Below are positions 24,244-34,863 of a DNA stretch of 64,000 nucleotides, in pieces. Positions within the stretch are counted from its first letter, which is position 1; each line of letters begins with the position of its first letter. The DNA is taken from the NCBI RefSeq assembly GCF_003675325.1, contig NZ_CP033073.1:1674001-1738000 (forward strand), in the 5' to 3' direction. This stretch comes from Streptomyces dangxiongensis (GTDB taxonomy: Bacteria > Actinomycetota > Actinomycetes > Streptomycetales > Streptomycetaceae). The notes beneath the pieces were generated by a model, which saw nothing but the letters and a program-made list of their open reading frames with translations, ran no database searches and was not told the origin of the DNA. A program made the position numbers and the translations under genes.

Positions 24244-26496
24244 ATGGGGAACACAGAGGTACGGGTACGGGGGCTGGCCGCCCGCGCCGGCGGCTGGAGC
24301 GCCCGGCACCGCTGGGCCGCCGTCGGCATATGGGTGCTGTTCGTCGTCCTGGCGATGGGGCTGGGCTCGGCGGCGGGCCGGACCGACGTCGACGAGAACG
24401 ATCAGCTCAAGGGCGAGACGCACACCGCCGCGGAGATCATCGACGACGCCGGGATCAAGGAGCCGGCCTCCGAGACCGTGCTGATCCAGTCGGAGGACGG
24501 CTCCGTCGGGGCCACCGGCGGCGAGTTCCGCACGGCCGTCACCGATGTCGTCAAGGCCCTCGACGGCACCGGCAGGGTCACGGACGTGACCTCGCCGTAC
24601 GACACGCACACCATCTCCCGTGACGGCCACAGCGCCCTGGTGCGGTTCGACCTGCGCGGTGACGCCGAGACCGCCGCCGACCGGATCGAGCCGGTCCTGA
24701 ACGCCGTCGCCGGGGTGCGCGCGCACCACGGCTCGCTGCGGATCGAGGAGATCGGCGGCGCCAGCATGCAGAAGCAGTACAAGGACGCCTTCGGGAACGA
24801 CTTCCAGCAGGCCGAGTACTCGGCGGTGCCGGTGGCACTCGGCATCCTGCTGATCGCGTTCGGCGCCCTGGTGGCCGCGCTGCTGCCGGTGGCCCTGGCG
24901 GTCACCGCGATCATGGCGACGATGGGCCTGATGGGCCTGGTCAGTCACCTGCAGCCGATGAGCGACACCGCCAACTCCGTGATGCTGCTGGTCGGCATGG
25001 CCGTCGGCGTCGACTACTGCCTGTTCTACCTGCGCCGCGAGCGCGAGGAACGGGCCGCCGGGCGGGACCCGGGCACCGCCCTCAGGATCGCCGCGGCCAC
25101 CAGCGGCCGGGCAGTCATCGTCTCCGGTGTCACCGTGTGCGTGGCGATGGCGGGCATGCTGTTCACCGGGCTCGCCGAGTTCGAGGCGATGGGCCTGGCC
25201 TCGCTGATGGTCGTGGCCGTCGCCATGGTCGGGTCGGTGACCGTGCTGCCGGCGCTGCTGTCGCTGCTCGGCGGGCGGGTCGAGAAGGGGCGGCTGCCGT
25301 TCCCGGATCGCCGGCGCCCGCGGCGGGGCACCACGGACGGCGGCAGCCGGTTCTGGACGGCCGTACTGCGCGGCGTGCTGGCCAGGCCGCTGGTCTCGGT
25401 CCTCGTCGCGGCCGGCGCGCTCCTCGCGGTCGCCGCGCCGGCGCTCGGCATGAAGACCCAGCAGCTCACCCTGGACCAGGAGTTCGGCGACTCGCTGCCC
25501 ATCGTGCAGACGTACAACCGTGTCAACGACGCCTTCCCGGGCGGCACCGCGCCGGCCCAGGTCGTTGTCAGGGCCAAGGACATCGACAGCCCCGGGGTGC
25601 GGCGGGCCCTGGCCGACTTCAGGAAGCGGGCGGTCACCTCGGGCGCCTCGCACGGCCCGGTCGACGTCAAGGTGTACGGCGCGCGGAACGTCGCCCTGGT
25701 CTCCGTGCCGCTGGTCGGCGGCTCCGACCTGGACCGGGCGACGACGAGTTTGGTGACGCTGCGCGACGAGGTGCGGCCCGCCACGCTCGGCAGGGTCGAG
25801 GGCGTGCAGGCGCCGGTGACCGGGCAGGTCGCGGGCAACCACGACTTCAACGACCAGCTAATGGGCTCGGTCGTCCCGGTCTTCGCGTTCGTGGTCGTCT
25901 TCGCCTTCCTGCTGATGCTGCTGTCGTTCCGCTCGCTGACCGTCGCGATCACGTCGATCGTGCTCAACCTGCTGTCGGTGGCCGCCGCCTACGGCATCCT
26001 CGTCGCCGTCTTCCAGCACGGCTGGGGTGCTTCCCTGGTGGGCGCGGAGGGCGTCGGCGCGATCGTGACCTGGCTGCCGCTGTTCCTCTTCGTCATCCTG
26101 TTCGGACTGTCCATGGACTACCACGTGTTCGTGGTGTCCCGGATCCGCGAGGCCCGTATGAGGGGCCTCGCGACGAAGGACGCGATCCGGCACGGGGTGG
26201 TCACCACGGCCGGGGTGGTCACCAGTGCCGCCGTCATCATGGTCGCCGTCTTCGCGATCTTCGGCACGCTGTCCATGCAGTCGATGAAGCAGATGGGCGT
26301 GGGCCTGGCCGCGGCCGTGCTCATCGACGCGACGGTCATCCGAGGGGTGCTGCTGCCGGCGGTGATGGCGCTGCTCGGCGAGCGCAACTGGTACCTGCCG
26401 AAGTGGCTGCACCGGCTGCCGGACCTGACCCACGACGAGGTGCCGGAGGCGGTCGCGACGCCGGTGCCCGACCGGGGCGAGCGGCTGACCGTCTGA
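24244..26496 (+). CDS. MMPL family transporter
   Basis: A 750-residue RND-type membrane exporter. It has two repeated modules, each with one early membrane helix, a 140-residue extracytoplasmic domain and a five-helix bundle. Family signatures are VGMAVGVDYCLFYLRREREE (about residues 255-274) and ILFGLSMDYHVFVVSRIRE (about 618-636), with the proton-relay Asp in each (GVDY, SMDY). Actinobacterial MMPLs export lipids, siderophores or drugs; the substrate here is unknown. ATG 24244 has a GAGGGGG box 12 bases upstream. It converges on the glycosyltransferase gene, and no regulator is adjacent. Confidence 0.92.
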   Translation: MGNTEVRVRGLAARAGGWSARHRWAAVGIWVLFVVLAMGLGSAAGRTDVDENDQLKGETHTAAEIIDDAGIKEPASETVLIQSEDGSVGATGGEFRTAVTDVVKALDGTGRVTDVTSPYDTHTISRDGHSALVRFDLRGDAETAADRIEPVLNAVAGVRAHHGSLRIEEIGGASMQKQYKDAFGNDFQQAEYSAVPVALGILLIAFGALVAALLPVALAVTAIMATMGLMGLVSHLQPMSDTANSVMLLVGMAVGVDYCLFYLRREREERAAGRDPGTALRIAAATSGRAVIVSGVTVCVAMAGMLFTGLAEFEAMGLASLMVVAVAMVGSVTVLPALLSLLGGRVEKGRLPFPDRRRPRRGTTDGGSRFWTAVLRGVLARPLVSVLVAAGALLAVAAPALGMKTQQLTLDQEFGDSLPIVQTYNRVNDAFPGGTAPAQVVVRAKDIDSPGVRRALADFRKRAVTSGASHGPVDVKVYGARNVALVSVPLVGGSDLDRATTSLVTLRDEVRPATLGRVEGVQAPVTGQVAGNHDFNDQLMGSVVPVFAFVVVFAFLLMLLSFRSLTVAITSIVLNLLSVAAAYGILVAVFQHGWGASLVGAEGVGAIVTWLPLFLFVILFGLSMDYHVFVVSRIREARMRGLATKDAIRHGVVTTAGVVTSAAVIMVAVFAIFGTLSMQSMKQMGVGLAAAVLIDATVIRGVLLPAVMALLGERNWYLPKWLHRLPDLTHDEVPEAVATPVPDRGERLTV

Positions 26497-26551
26497 TTCC
26501 GCCCGTGGCCGCGCGGCTTCCCCACTGCGACCTGCCTCTGACGGGTCCCCG

Positions 26552-27763
26552 CTAAGGGCGGCGGCCGGGCAGTTCGGCCTCGATGAGGTCCGCGGCCCGC
26601 CGGGTGCCGCCCTCCCGGACCGTCTGTGCCCGGATCTCCGCCAGGCGGCGCGCGACCTCGGGATCGTCCACGAGGGCGAGCGCGGCCTCGCGGAGCCGCT
26701 CGGCGGTGGCCTGCTCGGCCGGCAGGTGCCGGGCGACGCCGAGGCCCTGGAGCATGTCGGCGTTGCCGAACTGGTCGACGGCCTGCGGTACGGCGATCAT
26801 CGGCGTGGCGGTGGCCAGGCCCTCCTGGCTGCCGCCGGCGCCCGCGTGGGTGACGAACAGGTCGGCCTGCCGCAGGATCGCCGGCTGGGGCACCCAGCCA
26901 TGGACCTCCACACCGGCCGGTACGTCGCCCAGCTCGGCGCGGGTGACGTGCGGGCCGGTCTGGAGGACGAGGTGCCAGCCGGGCAGGTCCGCGAAGGCGC
27001 GCACGCACGCGCGGTAGAACGCGGGCTGCTTGGTGAACGCCGAGCCGAGGGAGACGAGCACGACCTTCTCCGCGCCGGCGGGCCGCTGCCAGTCGCCCTG
27101 GTCGGCGCGCTCGCCCAGGCAGGCGCCGACGAAGGTGTGGACGCGTTCGTCGACCCGGTCGGCGTGCGGCTGGAGCGCCTTCGGGATGAGCACCAGGGAG
27201 CGGGCGGGGCGGCCGACGAAGGGGTCCGGGTGCTGGGTGATCCCGTTCTCGGCCAGCCACGCACCGAACCGGGCGTAGTACGCCTGCCCGCGCTCGGTCT
27301 GCCGCGGTTCCCTCCACATCGGCTCGGCGACCTCCTCCTCGTAGCCCTCCCAGGCGACGAGGTTCGGGGAGAGGGAGATCGCCGGAACGCCCCAGCGGTG
27401 GGCGAGGACGCGGGCCGGATAGGAGGCGATGTCGTGCAGGACGAGGTCGGGTGTGTCACCGGCGTAGGCCGCGGCGAGCTGCGGGAGCGCCTGGACGGCG
27501 TCGTCCAGGAACGGCTCCACGTTGTCGAGCAGGGTGGTGCCCCACGCGCCGGGGTCGGCGTCGGGGCCGGGCAGGGTGGAGGTGTAGGGCACGGGTTCGG
27601 CGCCGGTGGCGGCCACCTTGTCGGCGAGGACCGGCGGGATGGCGTACGTGACCCGGTGGCCGCGGGCGACGAGTTCCCGGACGACCTCCAGGCTGGGGTT
27701 CACATGGCCGTGGGCGGCGATGGAGAACATGGCGATGTGGGCGGGTGCGGTCACTGGAGTCAT
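26552..27763 (-). CDS. Macrolide-type UDP-glycosyltransferase (OleD/Mgt-like)
   Basis: A 403-residue GT-B glycosyltransferase, family GT1. It is strongly reminiscent of OleD and the S. lividans macrolide glycosyltransferase throughout: [59 protein letters not shown] and the sugar-nucleotide motif [28 protein letters not shown]. The catalytic His is in AAHGHVN. Such enzymes inactivate macrolides by glucosylation and are promiscuous towards phenolics. It probably acts in the cytosol in self-defence. The promoter holds a perfect palindrome (see 27773-27803); the likely -10 lies nine bases from the ATG, so the message may be leaderless. Confidence 0.92.
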   Translation of the reverse strand: MTPVTAPAHIAMFSIAAHGHVNPSLEVVRELVARGHRVTYAIPPVLADKVAATGAEPVPYTSTLPGPDADPGAWGTTLLDNVEPFLDDAVQALPQLAAAYAGDTPDLVLHDIASYPARVLAHRWGVPAISLSPNLVAWEGYEEEVAEPMWREPRQTERGQAYYARFGAWLAENGITQHPDPFVGRPARSLVLIPKALQPHADRVDERVHTFVGACLGERADQGDWQRPAGAEKVVLVSLGSAFTKQPAFYRACVRAFADLPGWHLVLQTGPHVTRAELGDVPAGVEVHGWVPQPAILRQADLFVTHAGAGGSQEGLATATPMIAVPQAVDQFGNADMLQGLGVARHLPAEQATAERLREAALALVDDPEVARRLAEIRAQTVREGGTRRAADLIEAELPGRRP

Positions 27764-27772
27764 GTACCGGAG

Positions 27773-27803
27773 ACTATGCGAGACGATACGTCTCGTCTAG
27801 CAA
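27773..27803 (-). promoter_or_regulatory. Promoter with embedded 17-bp palindromic operator
   Basis: Reading the minus strand, TTGCTA (27803-27798) and CATAGT (27778-27773) are a plausible -35/-10 pair 19 bases apart. The spacer is filled by CGAGACG ATA CGTCTCG (27779-27795 on the plus strand), a perfect inverted repeat with 7-bp arms. This tet-operator-like layout means a dimeric repressor, TetR or MarR type, would block polymerase directly. No such regulator is adjacent. Confidence 0.6.
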
Positions 27804-27842
27804 ATTTCCCCGCGCCGGTTCCTCCCCCGCCCCCTGGGCCGT

Positions 27843-28116
27843 TCACCGCTGACAGCCGGCCGGCACCAGGTTGCCGTCCTTCTCCAGCCGGTCGCGCAGC
27901 TCGGCGAGGCTGATGGCGCCGCTGTTGGTCCTGGTAGGCCGGGGCGGCCACCGTGTCCTTCCACTCCGGGCAGCCGCGGACGGACCGGGCATTGCGGGCA
28001 CCGCTCCAGCGGGGGGCGGTCGTGCGGCCGGACCGGCCGTCGGTGAAGGCGAGCAGGATGCCGTGGAGCAGCGGACCGACGCCGAACAGGAGGATCGGCA
28101 GGGGCGCGGGCAGCAC
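27843..28116 (-). pseudogene. Possible sugar ABC permease remnant
   Basis: One minus-strand frame reads LVLPAPLPILLFGVGPLLHG, ILLAFTDGRSGRTTAPRWSG, like the first membrane segment and loop of MalF-type sugar permeases (the GPLLHGILLAFTD pattern). The frame then degenerates, while another frame ends ISLAELRDRLEKDGNLVPAG before a stop at 27843. Neither makes a full protein. It is weak evidence for a decayed gene. The rest of the 27804-28382 gap shows nothing else I can support. Confidence 0.35.
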
Positions 28117-28382
28117 CAGGCGCCGTCACCGGTGGCGCGGCGCCCGGCCGGCCGCCGCGCACCGGCCTGCGGGGTCCGCGCCTGGGCCGGTGACGTCACG
28201 GGGATCAGCCCCTTCGCCCGCCCTGATTGACGTGTTCGGGTTCGTGAAGGCCCTACACCTCGTCAAGGGACCGCGCCCGTGGGCCCGACCGGACGGATGG
28301 GAGACTGGCCGGGGAACGGCCCCGCGTCCGCCGCACGCGATGGGCCCATGGACGGCGCGGTGGACGGCACGGAGGCACGACG

Positions 28383-29246
28383 ATGGACGAGGCACGGGCA
28401 CGGGACGTACTGGCCCTGGCGGGAGTGCTGCCGGGCCCGGCCCGGGACGCGCGGCTCCTGGCCCTCGGTGAGAACGCGGTGTTCGTCGCCGGCGGCCTGG
28501 TGGTGAAGGTGGGCCGCGACGCCGAACTGCTGGAGCGGGCCGGGCGCGAACTGGCCGTCGCCGCCTGGCTGGCCGAGGCGGGCGTCCCGGCGGTACGGGC
28601 GGCCGAGCCCGAGCCGCTGCTGGTGGACGGCCATCCGGTGACCGTGTGGCACCGGCTGCCGGACCCCGTGCGGCCCGCCGAACCGCGGGACCTGGCCGGG
28701 CTGCTGCGGATCGTGCACGCACTCCCCCCGCCCCCCTTCGCCCTTCCGCCCCGCGATCTGCTGGGCGGAGTGGAGCGCTGGCTGCGGCTCGCGGGCGACG
28801 CGATCGACCCCGAGGACGCGGCCTATCTCCGCGCGCGCCGCGACGGCTTCGCGGCCCGGGCGGCGGCACTGACCCCGCGCCTGGCCCCGGGACCGGTCCA
28901 CGGCGACGCGCTGCCCCGCAACGTGCACATCGGGCCGGACGGCGCGGTATTGGTCGACCTGGAGACCTTCTCGGCCGATCTGCGCGAGCACGACCTGGTG
29001 GTCATGGCCCTCTCCCGCGACCGGTACGGACTGCCCGCAGAGGCCTACGACTCCTTCACCTCGGCGTACGGCTGGGACGTGCGGGAGTGGGAGGGCTGCG
29101 CGGTGCTGCGTGGCGCCCGGGAGACGGCGAGCTGCGCCTGGGTGGCCCAGCACGCGCCGGCCGACGCCAAGGCGCTGGCCGAGTTCCGGCGCCGGGTGAC
29201 CTCCCTGCGCGACGGCGACGAGACGGTGCGCTGGTATCCGTTCTGA
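28383..29246 (+). CDS. Aminoglycoside phosphotransferase-family kinase-like protein
   Basis: A 287-residue APH-fold protein. ATG 28383 follows GGAGG. The N-lobe includes VVKVGRD (ATP-anchoring Lys), and the catalytic loop is GPVHGDALPRNV with the usual His, Asp and Asn. It is followed by AVLVDLETFS, where the metal-binding Asp appears as DLE. Members phosphorylate antibiotics or small metabolites; the substrate here is unknown. It is flanked by a degenerate region and a convergent exonuclease gene, 17 bases away. Confidence 0.85.
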   Translation: MDEARARDVLALAGVLPGPARDARLLALGENAVFVAGGLVVKVGRDAELLERAGRELAVAAWLAEAGVPAVRAAEPEPLLVDGHPVTVWHRLPDPVRPAEPRDLAGLLRIVHALPPPPFALPPRDLLGGVERWLRLAGDAIDPEDAAYLRARRDGFAARAAALTPRLAPGPVHGDALPRNVHIGPDGAVLVDLETFSADLREHDLVVMALSRDRYGLPAEAYDSFTSAYGWDVREWEGCAVLRGARETASCAWVAQHAPADAKALAEFRRRVTSLRDGDETVRWYPF

Positions 29247-29263
29247 GCCGGCGGCCGTCCCGC

Positions 29264-29986
29264 TCAGACCCGCTCGTCCACCGGCTCCCGCAGCGGCCAC
29301 ACCCCGTCCACCACGGCCCCGGCGTCCCCCTTGCGGCGCAGGAACGCCTGGAAGTCCGCCGCCCAGGCCGCGTACCACTCGATCTGACGGTGGTGCAGTT
29401 CCGCCGGGCCGAGGGCGGCGATCTTCGGGTGGCGGTCGGCTATCGCGGCGGCGAGACGGGCCGCGGCCAGGGCGTCGGCGCACGCGTCGTGGGCCGCGCC
29501 GAGGACTATGCCGTACTCGGCGCAGACCGCTTCCAGGTTCCGCTTGCCGCGGCGGTAACGGTCGACCCAGCGGTCGATGGTGTAGGGGTCGATGACCGGG
29601 GCGGGCCGCATGCCGCCCAGCCGGTCGGAGAGGGACGGCAGGCCGTACCGGCGGAGTTCCGCGGAGAGCAGGCTCAGGTCGAAGGCCGCGTTGTAGGCGA
29701 CGACCGGGACGCCCGTCGTCCAGTAGGACACCAGGACGTCCGCGATGGCGTCGGCGACCCGGTCGGCCGGGCGGCCCTCGGCCGTCGCGCGTTCGTTGCT
29801 GATGCCGTGCACGGCGACCGCGTCGGCCGGGATCTCCACGCCCGGATCGGCCAGCCACTCCCGGCGCCCCATGGGCTCACCGGCCCGCACCTCGATCACG
29901 GCACCCGTGACGATGCGCGACTCACGCGGATCGGTTCCGGTCGTCTCCAGGTCGAAGCCGATCAGCAGCTCCTGGTGCCAGCCCAT
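29264..29986 (-). CDS. DnaQ-like 3'-5' exonuclease
   Basis: A 240-residue DEDDh exonuclease like the DNA polymerase III epsilon subunit. Exo I is IGFDLETTGTDP (D, E), Exo II is VVAYNAAFDLSLL (D), and Exo III is GAAHDACADALAA (H, D). VHGIS is a further family motif. ATG 29986 is chosen because AGAAGGGGGG lies eight bases upstream; an earlier in-frame start would add a non-conserved tail. It is a cytosolic nuclease, perhaps for repair or RNA turnover. Replicative proofreading is unlikely without a polymerase gene nearby. Confidence 0.9.
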   Translation of the reverse strand: MGWHQELLIGFDLETTGTDPRESRIVTGAVIEVRAGEPMGRREWLADPGVEIPADAVAVHGISNERATAEGRPADRVADAIADVLVSYWTTGVPVVAYNAAFDLSLLSAELRRYGLPSLSDRLGGMRPAPVIDPYTIDRWVDRYRRGKRNLEAVCAEYGIVLGAAHDACADALAAARLAAAIADRHPKIAALGPAELHHRQIEWYAAWAADFQAFLRRKGDAGAVVDGVWPLREPVDERV

Positions 29987-30088
29987 GGGCGGCCCCCCTT
30001 CTTGGTGGTGCTTTCCCCCAGTGGCCTTCACCCTCGCACGCGCCACTGACAATCCGAGGACCGCGTTCCACTTCCCCGCGCGAACCGT

Positions 30089-31327
30089 TCAGGACACAGG
30101 GCGCGAATCCGCCCAGGCCAGCTCGAACTCCTCGCGATATGTGCGGAAGAGTCCGGCTTCGCCCGCCTGGTCCGCCCTGACCACCCGGCTGCCGTTGCGC
30201 AGCACCAGCACCGGTGACTCCATCCCCCGCGCCCCGCGCAGATAGGACTGCACCACGGCCACGCCGTCGGCGCCGTCGCCGTCCACCAGATAGGCGGTGA
30301 AGCGGGGCGTCTCGTCGTACACCTGGATCTCGAAGGCGCCCGGGTCGCGCAGCCTCGACCGCACCCGGCGCATGTGCAGGATGCTCATCTCCACAGAGCG
30401 CCCCAGTTCGCCCCGCTTCATCCCGAGTTCGCGTTCGCGGCGCTTGACCGAGCTGGAGGCCGGGTTGAGGAAGAGCAGCCGCACCCGGCAGCCGGACTCG
30501 GCGAGCCGCATCAGGCGCCGTCCGGAGAAGTTCTGCACCAGCAGGTTGAGCCCGATGCCGATGGCGTCGAGCCGGCGGGCGCCGTCGAAGATGTCCTCGG
30601 CCGGGAACTGGCGCAGCAGCCGCACCCGGTCGGAGTGGACGGCGACGACGTCGGCGTACCGGTCGCCGACCAGGTCCTCGACGGCGTCGACGGGCAGCCT
30701 GCGCGCCGAGGGGACGTCGCCGCCGGCGCCGAGCATCTCCAGCAGCCGTGCCGAGGCCCGCTCGGCCTGGCCGAGCACCGCCTCGGACAGGGCCCGGTTG
30801 CGGGAGACGACGTTGCGGGTCACCTCCAACTCGTCCAGGGCGAGTTCGAGGTCCCGGCGCTCGTCGAAGTAGGGCTCGAAGCACGGCCAGTGCTGCACCA
30901 CCAGCTCGCGAAGCTGCGGCAGCGTGAGGAAGCTGAGCACGTTGTCGTCGGCCGGGTCGAGCAGATAGCCCTTGCGGCGGCTGACCTCGCGTACGGCGAC
31001 CGCGCGCTGCACCCACTCCTGCCCGGCCGGCCCGGCCGCGGCGACCACCCACTCGTCGCCGTGGACGGGTTCGTAGACCGGCCGCAGCACGGCGGCCACG
31101 ACCGCGCGCAGCCGTTGTTCGACGAGGTTCAGCCAGATGTAGGCCCGGCCGGCCCGCTGGGCGCGGGTGTGCACCTCGCGCCAGGCGTCGGCGTCCCAGT
31201 CCAGCTCCGGCCCGATGGATCCCGCGTCCATCGGCCGGGCCAGGGACACCGCGCCGGGCGGGACGTCTGCGGAGTTCCCCCCGTGACCCTCGTCACCAGA
31301 AGGCAGCTCCAGCCCTCCCGAGCCCAC
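30089..31327 (-). CDS. SAV2148-family HEPN-domain protein
   Basis: A 412-residue protein matching the Streptomyces SAV2148 family. It contains PPGAVSLARPMDAGSIGPEL, AYIWLNLVEQRLRAVVAAVL (helical HEPN-like part) and, in the C-terminal half, LLVQNFSGRRLMRLAESGCR then RLLFLNPASSSVKRRE, resembling a phospholipase-D-like or Rossmann-type end domain. GTG 31327 follows GGAAGG at eight bases and fits family N-termini; a TTG at 31375 is the alternative. HEPN domains often act as RNases or in conflict systems, but the function of this conserved protein is not established. Confidence 0.85.
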   Translation of the reverse strand: MGSGGLELPSGDEGHGGNSADVPPGAVSLARPMDAGSIGPELDWDADAWREVHTRAQRAGRAYIWLNLVEQRLRAVVAAVLRPVYEPVHGDEWVVAAAGPAGQEWVQRAVAVREVSRRKGYLLDPADDNVLSFLTLPQLRELVVQHWPCFEPYFDERRDLELALDELEVTRNVVSRNRALSEAVLGQAERASARLLEMLGAGGDVPSARRLPVDAVEDLVGDRYADVVAVHSDRVRLLRQFPAEDIFDGARRLDAIGIGLNLLVQNFSGRRLMRLAESGCRVRLLFLNPASSSVKRRERELGMKRGELGRSVEMSILHMRRVRSRLRDPGAFEIQVYDETPRFTAYLVDGDGADGVAVVQSYLRGARGMESPVLVLRNGSRVVRADQAGEAGLFRTYREEFELAWADSRPVS

Positions 31328-31442
31328 CCGCGCACCGCCTTCCGCCCCCCGGGCCTTTCCCGTCTCAACGATCAAGGAAGGGTACTCCGCGAGGGGTCGG
31401 CGGTGCAGCCGGACGGTCAGGAAGGTTGCCCGGCCGTCGCGC

Positions 31443-31965
31443 TCAACTACGCCATTCCCAGTGACCGTTCTGCCATGCCAGGTCCCTGGGAGTGAGCGGA
31501 TTCATAGCCGTGACGTCCCCGGGGGCGATGGAGAAGCCCTGCCAGTGCACGGGCATGGGCTGCTGGTCCTCGTCCCGCGCGATGTGGTGGAAGCCGACGT
31601 TCATCCAGACCACCGGGTGACTGAGGGTCCGGCCGTTGACCCACTTGTCGACGGACTGGTGGAGTAGTCCTTGGCATCCTTGCCGATGGGCCAGCCGCGT
31701 CCGTCCTGGGCGTTGCGGTCCTCCCAGGAGAGGCTGCCGGTCGCGCCGACGTTCATGTCGACGGTGCCGTCGTCCCGCAACCGCCACTCGGTGACGTACT
31801 CGTACCAGCGGACCTGGTTGACCGTGTACACCAGCAGGTCCTTGCCCTGGGTCTGATGGACCCGGCCGGTGCCGGAGTCCGACATCCGGTAGGCGTGGCC
31901 GCGGGAACGGGTGGCCGTGCACAGGCCCTTGACCGAGTCCGGCGCTGTCGAGGACCTGCCCCGCG
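31443..31965 (-). pseudogene. Copper amine oxidase (tyramine oxidase) remnant
   Basis: Two minus-strand frames carry adjoining pieces. The upstream piece (to about 31660) reads KGLCTATRSRGHAY, GKDLLVYTVNQVRWYEYVTE, DGTVDMNVGATGSLS and DGRGWPIGKDAKDYSTS. The downstream piece in another frame reads QSVDKWVNGRTLSHPVVWMN, VGFHHIARDEDQQPMPVHWQ, GFSIAPGDVTAMNPLTP and a stop at 31443. In intact enzymes some 110 residues separate these parts. The N-terminal two thirds, with the topaquinone Tyr, are gone. Internal deletion plus truncation makes this a clear pseudogene. Confidence 0.85.
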
Positions 31966-32132
31966 GCCCGCAGGCCGCCGCCCCCGGTGATTTCCCCAGA
32001 TGGCGGTGGACTTTCCCGCGCACATCCTCCCCCTGCTGCGTGTGGTCCTCGGGAGTACGTGTTCCGCCCCGCTGGTTCGGCGCAGGGCGGGTACCAGAAC
32101 CGCCATGCGCACTGGTCGGTGGGTAAGAGAGA

Positions 32133-32162
32133 CGTAAGTCGCGGAAGGTTCCGCCACTTACG
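32133..32162. promoter_or_regulatory. 30-bp inverted repeat upstream of glgX
   Basis: CGTAAGTCGCGGAA (32133-32146), GG, TTCCGCCACTTACG (32149-32162): 14-bp arms with one mismatch. It lies 59 bases before the glgX ATG and 170 bases past the amine oxidase remnant. It could be an operator or, in the glgX leader RNA, a very stable hairpin. The rest of 31966-32220 shows nothing further. Confidence 0.55.
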
Positions 32163-32220
32163 GGCACATTCGGGGGTCAACACGGCTCCCGGCGGCAGCA
32201 CACCTGGGAGAGTCGTATCC

Positions 32221-34332
<2,112 letters not shown>

Positions 34333-34405
34333 GCACCGTGCCGCCGGGAGGAGGGCACTGCCGCGAACACCGACGGCACCGGCCTGCCGACGCCCTCCCG
34401 GCGAG

Positions 34406-34637
34406 CCTGACGGCGGTCACCCGGCGGCCCTGACGGCGGGTCTCGCGGCGGTCTCCCAGCGAGCCCGGGCCGGTCTCCCGACGGCCCTGACGGCGGGCCT
34501 CCGGGCGGTCTCCCAGCGGGCCTCGCGGCGGCCTCCCAACGGCCCTGACGGCGGGCCTGGCGGCGGTCTCCCGACGGGCCTGGCGGCGGGCCTCCCGGCG
34601 GGCCTGGCGGCGGGCCTCCCGGCGGGCCTGGCGGCGG
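34406..34637. repeat. Degenerate GC-rich tandem repeat array between glgX and treY
   Basis: About 230 bases built from variants of GGCGGGCCTCCCGGCGGGCCT and GACGGCGGGCCTCC..CGGTCTCCCAGCG. The 3' end has more than two nearly exact 24-base units (CGGGCCTGGCGGCGGGCCTCCCGG, listed here as CGGGCCTGGCGG + CGGGCCTCCCGG). Upstream units diverge within a larger period of about 57 bases starting CCTGACGGCGGG. One minus-strand frame would read RPAARPAG repeats, but no start signal supports a gene. The gap 34333-34863 otherwise holds a loose stem (CGCCGGGAGG..CCTCCCGGCG, 34339-34403) and the treY promoter. Confidence 0.75.
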
Positions 34638-34863
34638 GGGGGCCGCCGTGGGGGCCGGTGGGCAGGTGCCCCGGCGGGTTGCAGGCCGTCCGGCCGAGCG
34701 TGTGTGTCACCGGGCAGCAGCCCCCGACCGGCCGCACGGCGGCGGGCTGACCGTCTGCCGCCGCCCCAGTCGGCCGCGGCGTCCCCCGCCCGGCGTCGGG
34801 CACGTGCGCGTGGATCGGTGCCGGGGTGACACGAAACACGGCGAGCGGGGTACGTAGGTTCCC

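Noticed and set aside
34417..34700. A minus-strand protein with RPAARPAG repeats over the tandem array
   Set aside because: It is a by-product of the DNA repeat; no start signal or following domain.
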